Below, piece after piece: positions 9,649 to 19,516 of a DNA stretch of 64,000 nucleotides. The notes beneath the pieces were generated by a model that worked only from the letters and a program-made list of their open reading frames with translations, did no database searches and was not told the origin of the DNA. The stretch lies in contig VHBK01000002.1 in NCBI GenBank assembly GCA_016872015.1, positions 1 through 64,000 of the forward strand. Reading direction: 5' to 3'. The stretch is from Nitrososphaerota archaeon (GTDB lineage: Archaea; Thermoproteota; Nitrososphaeria; Nitrososphaerales; Nitrosopumilaceae). A program made the position numbers and the translations under genes. The stretch's first letter is position 1, and each line of letters opens with the position of its first letter.

Positions 9649-11093
9649 AGTGGAACCTCCGGTAACTTGGTTGTGTTTTGTAGCGCATATGCGGCCTGGA
9701 GTAGTTGTTTTTCCTGTAACAGATTAGCATGGATTTGTATTCCTACTGGCAATCCATTTTTGACTTCATATGGTACTGAAATAGCTGGCACTCCGGTCAA
9801 ATTAGCAGTAACTGTGTTGATATCTGCCAAATACATCGCAAGTGGGTCGTCTATTTTTTCTCCAAACTTGAATGGCAATACCGGCACAGTAGGTGATATT
9901 AGGAAATCACATTTTGAAAATGCGGCCTCGATTTGTTTTTTGAGCTTGCTTTTTACTTTTAGTGCCTTGAGTAGGTATTTTCCAGCAAATCCGGCAGACG
10001 GCACAAATCCGCCTAGAATCATTCTTCGCGTAACTTCAGGTCCAAAGTTGCGTCTTGCCTTGGAAATGTATGATTTGAACTCATATCCTTCGGAATCTAG
10101 ATCATAGCCGTATCGCAAATTGTCATATCTGGACAGGTTGCTTCCGGCCTCTGCTGTAGTCAGAACATAATATGTCGCAACGGTATATTCTACCATGTCT
10201 AGTGACACTTCTTCTATTTTTGCACCCAGTTTCTCAAATGCAGATATTGAATTTTTGAACACGGATGCAACTGTACTGTCCAATCCCGAACCGGAGCTCA
10301 TCTCTTTTATGATTCCGATTTTTTTGCCAGATATTCCAGAATCTATTCCAGAAAGATAATCCTGGTTTTTGTTGTCTATTGTGGTAGGATCATGCGGGTC
10401 TTTTCCTGCAATGTGGTTTAGCAGTAACGCAACATCTTCAACTCTTCTTCCCATCGGGCCAATCTGCTCTATGCTGTTTGCATATGAGACTAGGCCATAT
10501 CTTGACACCAGGCCATATGTTGGCTTTAATCCCACAATACTGCAAAAACTGGCAGGATTTCTAACCGAGCCTCCAGTGTCGGAACCTAATGACAATATGG
10601 ATTCTAGGCCTGCAACTGATACTGCACTTCCGCCAGATGAGCCTCCCGGAACATACTCTGTATCCCATGGGTTTTTGCTTGGACCAAATGCAGAAAACTC
10701 GGTTGCAACACCCATCGCAAATTCATCTAGGTTTGTTTTTCCAATTATTACTGCGTCTTGTGCATTTAGCTTGGATACTACGGTTGCATCGTATGGTGCA
10801 GTGTAATTTTCAAGCATCCTTGATGCACACGTGGTTTTTCCACCCTTGATGCAAATATTGTCCTTGATTGATATTGGCATTCCGTAAAATGCGCCGACAT
10901 TTTGGCCGGCCTTTACTTTTTTGTCTATTGCGCGTGCCTGCTCTAACGCATTATCATTTAGTGAGATAAAGGCGTGCAGTTTTGGCTCTACTTTTTTGAT
11001 ATGCTCTATGGTTTTAGCTACAAATTCTTCCGCAGTTATGGTGCCGTTTTTGATGCCATTGATGTATTCTATGGCAGAGATTCCAAGGCTCAT
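9645..11093 (-). CDS. gatA: Amidotransferase subunit A
   Basis: Amidase signature GGSSGGSAVSVAGLESILSLGSDTGGSVRNPASFCSIVGLKPTYG. Confidence 0.97.
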   Translation of the reverse strand: MSLGISAIEYINGIKNGTITAEEFVAKTIEHIKKVEPKLHAFISLNDNALEQARAIDKKVKAGQNVGAFYGMPISIKDNICIKGGKTTCASRMLENYTAPYDATVVSKLNAQDAVIIGKTNLDEFAMGVATEFSAFGPSKNPWDTEYVPGGSSGGSAVSVAGLESILSLGSDTGGSVRNPASFCSIVGLKPTYGLVSRYGLVSYANSIEQIGPMGRRVEDVALLLNHIAGKDPHDPTTIDNKNQDYLSGIDSGISGKKIGIIKEMSSGSGLDSTVASVFKNSISAFEKLGAKIEEVSLDMVEYTVATYYVLTTAEAGSNLSRYDNLRYGYDLDSEGYEFKSYISKARRNFGPEVTRRMILGGFVPSAGFAGKYLLKALKVKSKLKKQIEAAFSKCDFLISPTVPVLPFKFGEKIDDPLAMYLADINTVTANLTGVPAISVPYEVKNGLPVGIQIHANLLQEKQLLQAAYALQNTTKLPEVPL

Positions 11094-11360
11094 CTAATTC
11101 ATCTTGGGTGCGCGGACGTAGCTGTCCCTGTAGTTTTTGAGTTGTTGTATTAGAGGATCTTCAAATGCAACATATTTGTCGTCTCTAAGCTCATCAATTG
11201 CAACTTGTTGCACTGGTACTTCTTCTCCTTCTATGTTTGCCTTGTCTAAAATATCAAAATAGCCCAGAATTTTTTTTACTCGCTCAAAATATTCATCAGA
11301 GTTCTCAATATCTATTCTCATTAGCTTTGCAATATGTTCAATGTCTTCTTTTGTTACCAA
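11094..11360 (-). CDS. gatC: Amidotransferase subunit C
   Basis: MVTKEDIEHIAKLMRI; located immediately upstream of gatA. Confidence 0.9.
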   Translation of the reverse strand: MVTKEDIEHIAKLMRIDIENSDEYFERVKKILGYFDILDKANIEGEEVPVQQVAIDELRDDKYVAFEDPLIQQLKNYRDSYVRAPKMN

Positions 11361-11368
11361 GGTTTCAC

Positions 11369-12679
11369 CTAAGGCGTTAGCCTGTCTACGTCTCTTGGGT
11401 ACAGTGTGGTGTCTCTTATGTTTTCAGTTCCAGTCAGAGCCATGATCAGTCTCTCTAGGCCTATTCCACAGCCTGCGTGTGGTGGAATTCCATAGTCAAA
11501 TGCCCTGAGATGATACTCAAATGTATCTACCTTGAGTCCTTTGTTTTTCATTCGCTCTTCCAGCTCGGACTTTTTCTCAACCCTGGTACTACCAGAGGAC
11601 AATTCCAAATCGCCAAACATCAAATCAAAGGATTCCGATATTTTTGGGTCCGATTTGTTTATTTTGACATAGAATGGCTTTGGTCCGGTTGGCCAGTCCT
11701 TGATAAAGTAAAATCCGCCAAGGCCTATTTTTTTGAGATTTGATGGGTACAAGTCATCACCCCATTCTGTCTTTGCTCCTGCTTTTTGCATTTTATCTAC
11801 TAGTTCTGCGTATGTGTATTGCGGAATTTTATCAGGCAGCTCTGGTACAATAAATTCGGATTCTGGATTGTTCTTGGCATATTCTGATACCGTTCTAATT
11901 GAAGCTTTAATCAAATCCTCTATTCTCTGCATTATATCGTTGTAATCCACATAGGCCTCTTCCATGTCTATGGAGATTGCCTCTGAGAGATGTCGGTTAG
12001 TTCTGGACGGCTCTGCTCTAAATATTGGCGCAATCTCGAATACTTTCTCAAAGCTCATCGTTAGCTGTTCTTTGTATAACTGGGGCGACTGGGCCAAAAA
12101 GGCCTCCTTGTTATAGTAAAATATTGGAAACAGTGCAGCCCCTCCTTCCGTTGCGGTTGCAATCATTTTTGGAGTATTGATTTCCAAAAATCCATTTTCG
12201 TAAAAATAATCCCTAATGGATTTGAGAACCAAGCTTCGTGCCTTGAAAACATGTTGTAGCGGCTTTCTTTTCAGATCAATTGGTCGAATCTCTAGTCTAG
12301 TGTCGATATTTTTGACTGTCTTTGCGTATGGCTCAAACGGTGGAATCACTTCTACCTCTGAAAATACCTTGAGTTCCTTTGGTATGATTTCAACTCCGTT
12401 TGGTGCCTTTTCTGACGGCTTTATCGTACCTAGTACTCCTACTGATGAGTGTGCTTTGAGGTGTGAAATTTTTTCTCGCACATCATCTGGGCAGCTTCCT
12501 GCCTTTGCAACTATTTGGATTTCTCCTTCCTTGTCTTTTAGTGCCATAAATGAAATGTTGCCATGGCCTCGAACCGATAGGACCCAACCCATTACTGTAA
12601 CGTCGGTATTTTCCAGCTTGGCAGATAATTGATTAGAATAGTGAGTTCTGCGCCATTTTTCCAGGTCTGTTCCTATCAT
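11369..12679 (-). CDS. aspS: Aspartyl-tRNA synthetase (archaeal type)
   Basis: VMGWVLSVRGHGNISFMALKD, FLEINTPKMIATATEGGAALFPI, CGIGLERLIMALTG. Confidence 0.95.
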   Translation of the reverse strand: MIGTDLEKWRRTHYSNQLSAKLENTDVTVMGWVLSVRGHGNISFMALKDKEGEIQIVAKAGSCPDDVREKISHLKAHSSVGVLGTIKPSEKAPNGVEIIPKELKVFSEVEVIPPFEPYAKTVKNIDTRLEIRPIDLKRKPLQHVFKARSLVLKSIRDYFYENGFLEINTPKMIATATEGGAALFPIFYYNKEAFLAQSPQLYKEQLTMSFEKVFEIAPIFRAEPSRTNRHLSEAISIDMEEAYVDYNDIMQRIEDLIKASIRTVSEYAKNNPESEFIVPELPDKIPQYTYAELVDKMQKAGAKTEWGDDLYPSNLKKIGLGGFYFIKDWPTGPKPFYVKINKSDPKISESFDLMFGDLELSSGSTRVEKKSELEERMKNKGLKVDTFEYHLRAFDYGIPPHAGCGIGLERLIMALTGTENIRDTTLYPRDVDRLTP

Positions 12680-12742
12680 AGTATGTTTGCTTGGGATTCG
12701 GTATTTATTTTAATGAAAAATTCGCTTTTGCGTCCAATATGC

Positions 12743-14146
12743 TCAATTTGTCTTGGCCTGCGTCTCTGATCTAAACAATACCTGATCAAGGCTCTCTATT
12801 CCGTCTAGGTGGTTCACTGATTTTCTCTTTATTTTGCGGACTAGTGTGATGTCTCGCGTAAATAACGAGTTTACAGTCCAATCAGTTGCTACCTTGAGCT
12901 TTTTCTCAAATGTTGGAAGCATCATCAGATAGTATGTTTTCCATATTAGCCATGCAGACATGCCAGTCAAAGAATGACCTGAGATCTTTGCAATTCCGTC
13001 TCGCTTTCCTATTATTGCCATCATGCCCTTGCTCTCAAAGTTAAATGGCTTGAGATTTGTCCTACCAAAAATCATTGCCTTGAGATTATGTGATACTATT
13101 TTGCTTTGTCGCAGTGCATGTTGGGCAGTTGGGGGGTACAGTCCGCCAGTTTTTGTATCTGTAATTGCCGCACAGTCGCCTAGAGCAAACACTGTATCGT
13201 TATTTGCAAGTTTTAGGTACTTGTCCACTACAATTTTGCCTGATTTGTGCTCGCAATCCAAATCTGCTATGACAGAATCCATTGTGACTCCAGCAGTCCA
13301 AATCATGGTCTCGCATGGAATGGTCTCCCCGTTTCCAAGGAATACAAAATCCTCACCCGCATCGACTGCTTTTGTGTTTGGTATGATTCGAATCCCTGCC
13401 TTTTGTAGCGATTCGTATGCCTTTTTGCCCAATTCCTCTCCAAGCTCCGGCAGTATTACACCATTGGCAGAAACCAGAATCATCTTGATGTTTTCTGGGT
13501 TGATATTGTGATAGTATGATTTTACAGAATCGCGCACAAAATCGTTTAGCTCCCCAATTGTTTCTACTCCTGCAAAGCCTGCTCCAACTACGACTACTGT
13601 TAGTAATTTTTCCTGTAGTGCTGGGTTTTTTTCAGTGTCTGCAATTTCCAACATGTGAATCAGATGTGTCTTGATTCCTATTGCATCCTGTATTGTTTTG
13701 ATTGTAAATGCATGCTTTTCGATTTTTTTATTGCCAAAGAAATTGGTCGTGCCGCCCATTGCAATCACCAAATAATCATATGATAACACCTTGACCATTC
13801 CATCAAACGGTCTTGTGATTGCCACAAGCTTGCTTTTTAGATCAATTGATGAAACTTTGGCCTGAATAAACTCAGTCTTTTTGCAGACCATTCGCAATGG
13901 TATTGAGATTGCGCTGGGCCGAATCATGCCAGATGCCAGCTCTGGCAGCATTGGCGTGAACAAAAAGAAATTGTCCTCATTTACAAGGGTGATTTGTATA
14001 TCTTCATTGTTTTTGAAGCTAGATTCCAGCTGGCGCAAAACCGAGATTCCTGCAAACCCTCCACCCAAAATCAGAATTTTCTTAGCAGATTGCAATTGGT
14101 TCCTTCCTTTTTTGTATGATGTAAGTTGTGCGATATGTGTCATCAA
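12743..14146 (-). CDS. Type II NADH dehydrogenase-like FAD oxidoreductase
   Basis: ILILGGGFAGISVLRQLE, VVVVGAGFAGVETIGEL, VFALGDCAA, YPPTAQHALRQ; C-terminal amphipathic tail. Confidence 0.9.
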   Translation of the reverse strand: MMTHIAQLTSYKKGRNQLQSAKKILILGGGFAGISVLRQLESSFKNNEDIQITLVNEDNFFLFTPMLPELASGMIRPSAISIPLRMVCKKTEFIQAKVSSIDLKSKLVAITRPFDGMVKVLSYDYLVIAMGGTTNFFGNKKIEKHAFTIKTIQDAIGIKTHLIHMLEIADTEKNPALQEKLLTVVVVGAGFAGVETIGELNDFVRDSVKSYYHNINPENIKMILVSANGVILPELGEELGKKAYESLQKAGIRIIPNTKAVDAGEDFVFLGNGETIPCETMIWTAGVTMDSVIADLDCEHKSGKIVVDKYLKLANNDTVFALGDCAAITDTKTGGLYPPTAQHALRQSKIVSHNLKAMIFGRTNLKPFNFESKGMMAIIGKRDGIAKISGHSLTGMSAWLIWKTYYLMMLPTFEKKLKVATDWTVNSLFTRDITLVRKIKRKSVNHLDGIESLDQVLFRSETQAKTN

Positions 14147-14407
14147 ACATTTGATGCGAGAATAGAACCTTGTTTTTCCTAGTAAGCAAAATCCCGAAAA
14201 TTCGAGTTACATTTTTGATTGATATGACATAAAATGAGCAGATTCCATTAGGGCTTGCTCTGGTATAGTGCATGTTTGCTATTATTCCAAAGATAGGCTA
14301 AAGCCCTAGTCTGTTTGCAAAAACCAAACAAAATCCCAAAACTTGAGCCTGAGTGTTTAGAGTGGACACTTGAAAAATTAATTAGACAAATCTTGAACTG
14401 TATAATC

Positions 14408-14635
14408 ATGAGCGCAAACGAGGATGTGGTAGACTATATCAAAGAAGTTCGCATGATTCTAGCCGACAGCATAGACACACTACTAAACCTGCAGGCAGAC
14501 CTGGCACTAGAGCAAGACGAAACCATAACCCCGATTACAAGCAGGGCCGAGCTAGTGGATATCACATATGATATAGCATATGAGCAAAAAATAAAATCCG
14601 CTCAAGACGATTACATAAAGCGAGACCCATTCTGA
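14408..14635 (+). CDS. Hypothetical protein
   Basis: ATG at 14408 (MSANEDVVDYIKEVR...) is more plausible than the track start 14315. Confidence 0.55.
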   Translation: MSANEDVVDYIKEVRMILADSIDTLLNLQADLALEQDETITPITSRAELVDITYDIAYEQKIKSAQDDYIKRDPF

Positions 14636-14637
14636 GT

Positions 14638-14650
14638 GTTTTTTACGAAC
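14638..14650 (+). promoter_or_regulatory. GTTT-N4-CGAAC dyad, 39 nt before a histidine kinase start
   Basis: GTTTTTTACGAAC. Confidence 0.45.
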
Positions 14651-14688
14651 AAACCGCTGCTTATTCAATATCTGACAAAAATATCCCA

Positions 14689-15861
14689 TTGTCAAGAAAA
14701 TTCCTAAATAAAAAATCAGATGAATTAGACGATCGTAAAATAGAACTAACAAAAACCGAATCAAAGGAAACCACTCCATATGAAGAGCTCAAAACGGATT
14801 TAGTGAGTGCAAACAAGCAGATTCATTCCATTGCCAACTATCTTGGTTATCAAACAATGAAAATAGAAAAGATCAAGCGAATGCATGATGATTTTGAAAG
14901 GCAGCTTGACATGCTAAATGCCGACAATGACCAGATAGTCATAGCACATCAGGCAGCAAAAACTGAATTTGAAAGTCTAGGCCATGAATTTGATGCCAAA
15001 AAAATCATAGGCAACATCACATCAATTGTAGAAAAACAAGGGACTGAGAGAATCACCTCCATGGAAAAACAGCTTATCGATGAAAAAGAACACATTGCAC
15101 AATTCAACAAGAAACTGCAACAAAATTTGGTACAGTTTAGTGTGATGGAAGAGGCCCTAAAAAGTGACAAAAGCAAGCTTGAATCAATAATTCGTGAAAA
15201 AACAGAACAACTTGTAAATGCAGAACGCATGTCTGCAATAGGTGAGCTTGCCTCAAGGCTGGCACACGATATGAAAAACCCGCTTACTGCAATTAAGGGT
15301 AGTATTCAGCTCATAAAAAAAGTAAACCAGGACAAGTTGGATGATTTCTCAATAAAAAGAATCGAGGTAATAGAAAGCTCAATTTTTAGAATGACTCATC
15401 AAATTGACAATGTTTTAGATTTTATCAAGGATGCCAAATTGAACATAACACAGGCGTCGTTAACTGAGATTTTTGTTTCCTCAATAGAAAACATTCGAGT
15501 GCCGCAAAACATTACGCTAAAACTGCCTAATTCTGACTTTACAATATCATGTGATGCTCAAAAGCTGAGCGTGGCGTTCTCAAATATCATTCTCAACGCA
15601 ATTCAGGCAATGGAAATGCAGAAAGGAACAATAACCATTAATGCTACGCGAGACAATTCTCATCTTGTCATAGAGGTAACTGACTCTGGACCTGGGATTC
15701 CAGCAGATGTTTTGCCAAGAATCTTTGATCCACTCTTCACTACAAAACAAATAGGAACCGGATTGGGGTTGTCTAGCTGCAAAAAAATCATAGAGCAACA
15801 TCATGGAACAATAGGCGTGACAAACAACCCTACCAAATTCTCAATAATTTTACCGCTCTGA
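14689..15861 (+). CDS. Soluble sensor histidine kinase (coiled coil + HisKA + HATPase)
   Basis: AIGELASRLAHDMKNPLTAIKGSIQ; FSNIILNAIQAM; DSGPGIPADVLPRIFDPLFTTKQIGTGLGLSSCKKIIEQH. TTG start as in the track. Confidence 0.9.
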   Translation: MSRKFLNKKSDELDDRKIELTKTESKETTPYEELKTDLVSANKQIHSIANYLGYQTMKIEKIKRMHDDFERQLDMLNADNDQIVIAHQAAKTEFESLGHEFDAKKIIGNITSIVEKQGTERITSMEKQLIDEKEHIAQFNKKLQQNLVQFSVMEEALKSDKSKLESIIREKTEQLVNAERMSAIGELASRLAHDMKNPLTAIKGSIQLIKKVNQDKLDDFSIKRIEVIESSIFRMTHQIDNVLDFIKDAKLNITQASLTEIFVSSIENIRVPQNITLKLPNSDFTISCDAQKLSVAFSNIILNAIQAMEMQKGTITINATRDNSHLVIEVTDSGPGIPADVLPRIFDPLFTTKQIGTGLGLSSCKKIIEQHHGTIGVTNNPTKFSIILPL

Positions 15862-15862
15862 A

Positions 15863-16582
15863 TTATCGGTTCATTTGGATTAGAATTTCCGGTATTGAGC
15901 CGTTTTGCAGATTAAAAATAGGATGAATCTGGTTTCCGTCCCTGTCTGTACATGTGATTTCAAGCAACTGATCGTTTTGCCCTAGGCCTTTTCTGCCCAA
16001 TACGATGGATGCCTTGAGAATTTTTGCAGAAGGAATTGTTATTTGCTCGCCGTCTGGCGCCTCAAAGACCAGTCTTTCTTTACCATTGTTTTGCTCAATG
16101 ACTAGCTTGCCGCCAACTATGCTCTGCCATCCAGGATAGCCTTCGATATAGTCACAGTCGTACTGGTTTTGCATTTTCTTCCTTTGGGTCTGCATTGTAT
16201 TGCGTAATGATTCCACTTCGGATTTGACATATTTCCACAGACTTGATTCTAGCTTTTTGGCAGTGTATACTCGTGCCGCAGTTGCGGCAATTCCAACTAC
16301 AGGTATGACAAACAACGGTGCAGAAACTAGTAAATTATTGCCCCATTCCCCACTGGAGATTTTTATCTCAAAATCGTCCGGTGTCCCCTTTATGATAATA
16401 TCGATGCTTCTTCTAGTGCCGGTTGTAGTTCGCAGTGCACCTCTTTTTGCAGCCTGGATGAAATAGCCTTTCTCAGAAGAAAATCCAACCTCAAAGTGTC
16501 TCTCTATTAGATATGACTGGATTTTAGACGCCAAATGCGCCAAATCCACAAAATAATCCAAATACTGCTGGGTCTTTGCCAT
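15863..16582 (-). CDS. Conserved hypothetical with membrane segment
   Basis: 239 aa; LLVSAPLFVIPVVGIAATAARVY hydrophobic stretch. Confidence 0.65.
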   Translation of the reverse strand: MAKTQQYLDYFVDLAHLASKIQSYLIERHFEVGFSSEKGYFIQAAKRGALRTTTGTRRSIDIIIKGTPDDFEIKISSGEWGNNLLVSAPLFVIPVVGIAATAARVYTAKKLESSLWKYVKSEVESLRNTMQTQRKKMQNQYDCDYIEGYPGWQSIVGGKLVIEQNNGKERLVFEAPDGEQITIPSAKILKASIVLGRKGLGQNDQLLEITCTDRDGNQIHPIFNLQNGSIPEILIQMNR

Positions 16583-16648
16583 GATTTTTCCGATACAAAA
16601 TGACGATTAATCTATGTGCAAAATCAAAACGAACAAACAATTTCAGCA

Positions 16649-16722
16649 AAAGGTGACCTGTGGAGCAAAAAAGCACTCCACAAGTCCTTTGGCTGGCACA
16701 GTGAACCTGATTGTTCACCTTT
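16649..16722 (+). other. Nested inverted repeats; candidate structured RNA or regulatory element
   Basis: AAAGGTGA/TCACCTTT (16649-16656/16715-16722) encloses TGTGGAG/CTCCACA (16659-16665/16676-16682); GTGAAC/GTTCAC (16701-16706/16713-16718) competes with the outer stem. Confidence 0.4.
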
Positions 16723-16876
16723 GGGGGATTCTTGATACAATATACTCGGAAATTATTAAAACACTTGCGTACAAAAGATCCAGATTTCCACAAATCAGCA
16801 CGCATGATTATCTGAAATTTGTTTATTCGATTCTCACACACTATGCCATATTTATAGTCGGTACAACTGGTATACA

Positions 16877-17311
16877 TTGGTAGACAGGCACATAAAAAAA
16901 TACAAAGTGTATGATTCAGGAGATCCTATGGATGCATTTCGGTCTATTGGCTTTAAGATTGATAATCGTACTAACGAAGAAAAAGTAAAAGACGGTGTTA
17001 CAGAGGCAGGCCACGAAACAAGAAGTGTAAATCAGGTAGTAAAACTCGTCAACATATCGATTTCTGAAAAGGTAAAAAAACTTGAAAAACTCAAAGCGGA
17101 TTCCAAGCGATTTGATGAGGAGCTAAACATGTTTGCAGATGGCCTAAGTGAGTCTCCAAAGCCAACACAGAGTGTTCCTCAAAACATGCAGACTTCGGTT
17201 CAGGACGAAATTGACGTAATATCAAAAGAGTTATCTGATTTAATTAGCAAATATGGAGCAAAAAAACTCTTAACTGCACTTGACAAGGCATTATCAGATC
17301 TAAAAATTTAA
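16877..17311 (+). CDS. Hypothetical coiled-coil protein
   Basis: 144 aa; likely true start near MDAFRSIGFKID; KKLEKLKADSKRFDEEL helix. Confidence 0.55.
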   Translation: MVDRHIKKYKVYDSGDPMDAFRSIGFKIDNRTNEEKVKDGVTEAGHETRSVNQVVKLVNISISEKVKKLEKLKADSKRFDEELNMFADGLSESPKPTQSVPQNMQTSVQDEIDVISKELSDLISKYGAKKLLTALDKALSDLKI

Positions 17312-17346
17312 TAGATGTGAACATATGCAGTTAGCCGATTTCTTAT

Positions 17347-17371
17347 CTGTGTTTGTTTGGAACAAACACAG
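17347..17371. promoter_or_regulatory. Perfect 11-bp inverted repeat upstream of a histidine kinase
   Basis: CTGTGTTTGTT-TGG-AACAAACACAG. Confidence 0.6.
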
Positions 17372-17404
17372 TATTGTACAAATCTTCAAAAGCTAGACAA
17401 ATGT

Positions 17405-18586
17405 ATGGATCGCAAATATCTTGCAAAAACTAATCCTGCTGATGATAATGATGATCCATTAAATCCATCACATAGACGATTTCAGTTCCAAAAACAGCCC
17501 TTTGACGGAGAATCCGAATCCATGACAATAAACCAAGAAGAAAAACAGACGCAGACAAAATCCCAACCTACAAGCACCCAGTCCAAAACATTAGATTCTC
17601 ACGATCTCAAAAAGGCAAGACTAAATGAAAATCTCAAGTTTCTACAAGGAGACTCGGATTTCGTTAAAAAAACAGAGTTTGCAAACATTGGAAAAGAATT
17701 CGAATCTGACAAAATAGGGCAAGAAGTAACAGGCCTGCTATACCAGTATGAAAAACAAAAAATCGCAATGACGCAACGCCAAATTCAAGAAGAGCGTGCC
17801 CTAGTCCAAGAATTAAATGAAAAAGTAGAGCAAAACATTGCAAAATTTGTCAATCTCGAATCAAAACTAAAACACAAGCAAGAAGAGCTTGAAATCGAAG
17901 TTCGACTAAAATCACAAAAGCTAATAGAATCTGAGAGAATGGCAGCAATAGGAGAACTCTCCTCAAGACTTGCACATGATCTCAAAAACCCACTATCAGT
18001 TCTCAAAATGTTTACGGAAATTATCAAAATAAAATCTGATGATAACTCCGATCCTACATTTATGAATAAACTTGATGCTGCAAATGCTGCAATATATCGA
18101 ATGACTCATCAAATCGATAATGTTCTAGATTATGTACGAAATACACCGCTTCAAAAAATTAACACAACAATTCATGAAATAATCAACGTTGCATTGGCCA
18201 AAATACCAGAGATAAACCAAATCTCCCTTACCATTGAACAGAAAAACATGCCCGTTTACTGTGACAAGGCCAAAATGTCCATCGTGTTTATCAACTTGCT
18301 TCTCAATTCAATTCAAGCAATGCAATCGCAAGGAAAAATCTTAGTTAATTTTTACCAAAATGACGGTAATGCAATAATTGAATTCATAGATTCTGGCCCT
18401 GGAATTCCTCCTACCCTTTTACCAAAGGTATTTGATCCTTTATTTACCACAAAACAACATGGGACTGGTCTGGGTCTTGCTACATGTAAAAACATCATTG
18501 AGGGGCATGGGGGAAAGATCTTTGTCAAAAACAATCCCACTACATTCACGCTGATTATTCCAAATAATTTACGAAGTGATGCCTAA
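17405..18586 (+). CDS. Soluble sensor histidine kinase
   Basis: AIGELSSRLAHDLKNPLSVLKMF; LLLNSIQAM; DSGPGIPPTLLPKVFDPLFTTKQHGTGLGLATCKNIIEGHGG. ATG 17405 preferred over track start 17357. Confidence 0.9.
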   Translation: MDRKYLAKTNPADDNDDPLNPSHRRFQFQKQPFDGESESMTINQEEKQTQTKSQPTSTQSKTLDSHDLKKARLNENLKFLQGDSDFVKKTEFANIGKEFESDKIGQEVTGLLYQYEKQKIAMTQRQIQEERALVQELNEKVEQNIAKFVNLESKLKHKQEELEIEVRLKSQKLIESERMAAIGELSSRLAHDLKNPLSVLKMFTEIIKIKSDDNSDPTFMNKLDAANAAIYRMTHQIDNVLDYVRNTPLQKINTTIHEIINVALAKIPEINQISLTIEQKNMPVYCDKAKMSIVFINLLLNSIQAMQSQGKILVNFYQNDGNAIIEFIDSGPGIPPTLLPKVFDPLFTTKQHGTGLGLATCKNIIEGHGGKIFVKNNPTTFTLIIPNNLRSDA

Positions 18587-18970
18587 ATGATTTCTGCCAT
18601 AGTAATTGATGATGATCAGGACAATGTTGATCTGTTTTCAGAGTTTTTAGGAATAATTCAGGTAAAATCGCTTGGATCTGGAAATAATGGTTTGCAGGCA
18701 GTCGAATTGTATGAAACACATAAACCGGATATTGTGTTTTTAGATTTATTGATGCCCGACTATGATGGGTTTTATGCGCTAAAGAACATCCGAAACATCG
18801 ACCCTGATGCATTCATTGTTGTAATTACTGCAGTAGTGGACAAAAACAGCAGACAAAGGCTTGAAGATCTACACCCAGACCATGTAATTCAAAAACCATT
18901 TGAGCCGGAACAAATAACAGATATTATAAAAAATTTCAATCAAATACAAAAACAATCAGCGTCACATTGA
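18587..18970 (+). CDS. Receiver-only response regulator
   Basis: VIDDDQDN, PDIVFLDLLMPDYDGFYALKNIR, QKPFEPEQ. Confidence 0.9.
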   Translation: MISAIVIDDDQDNVDLFSEFLGIIQVKSLGSGNNGLQAVELYETHKPDIVFLDLLMPDYDGFYALKNIRNIDPDAFIVVITAVVDKNSRQRLEDLHPDHVIQKPFEPEQITDIIKNFNQIQKQSASH

Positions 18971-19045
18971 CTTTAATGATTTAGAGCAAAGTGACATCTA
19001 GATTTATGCAAGTAATTTGTTTACCTGTCTCTTTGTATTGGCATT

Positions 19046-19426
19046 GTGGAGATTTCATATGATGAGATTTCTGATCTGCGTGACTTTATTGTGTCCCTGA
19101 ATTTGGCCTCTGAAAGCGTTATTGTAGTAGAAGGAAAACGCGACTCGGCTGCACTAAAAAGCCTAGGCTACCAACAAGAAATACTGGAATTTCACAGATT
19201 TGGAGGAATTACAAAATTTGCAGACTCTGTGTATATTCATAAAAATCTGATTTTACTGTTTGATTCAGATAGAAAGGGCAAATACATGACAAAAAAAGTA
19301 ATAGAACAACTGGAGCGTCGAACCCGAATCGACTTGTCATACAAAAAAAGACTAATGAACATTACAAAGGGCAAGATTAGTGCCATTGAAGAATTATCTC
19401 AATATGAAAAACTATTCAACGACTAG
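19046..19426 (+). CDS. Small Toprim-domain protein
   Basis: VIVVEGKRDSAALKSLG (E motif) and LILLFDSDRKGK (DxD motif). Confidence 0.8.
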   Translation: MEISYDEISDLRDFIVSLNLASESVIVVEGKRDSAALKSLGYQQEILEFHRFGGITKFADSVYIHKNLILLFDSDRKGKYMTKKVIEQLERRTRIDLSYKKRLMNITKGKISAIEELSQYEKLFND

Positions 19427-19516
19427 TATTCAGGTATGAAAGTTATCCCAAGTTCTTACCTGTCTGTTTGAATCAGATATCCTAGTTTTCATATCAAATG
19501 ATATTCGAGTCTAGGC

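Noticed and set aside
19021-19470. Repeated TTACCTGTCT near 19022 and 19456
   Set aside because: Only two short copies, no symmetry, inconsistent distance to starts.
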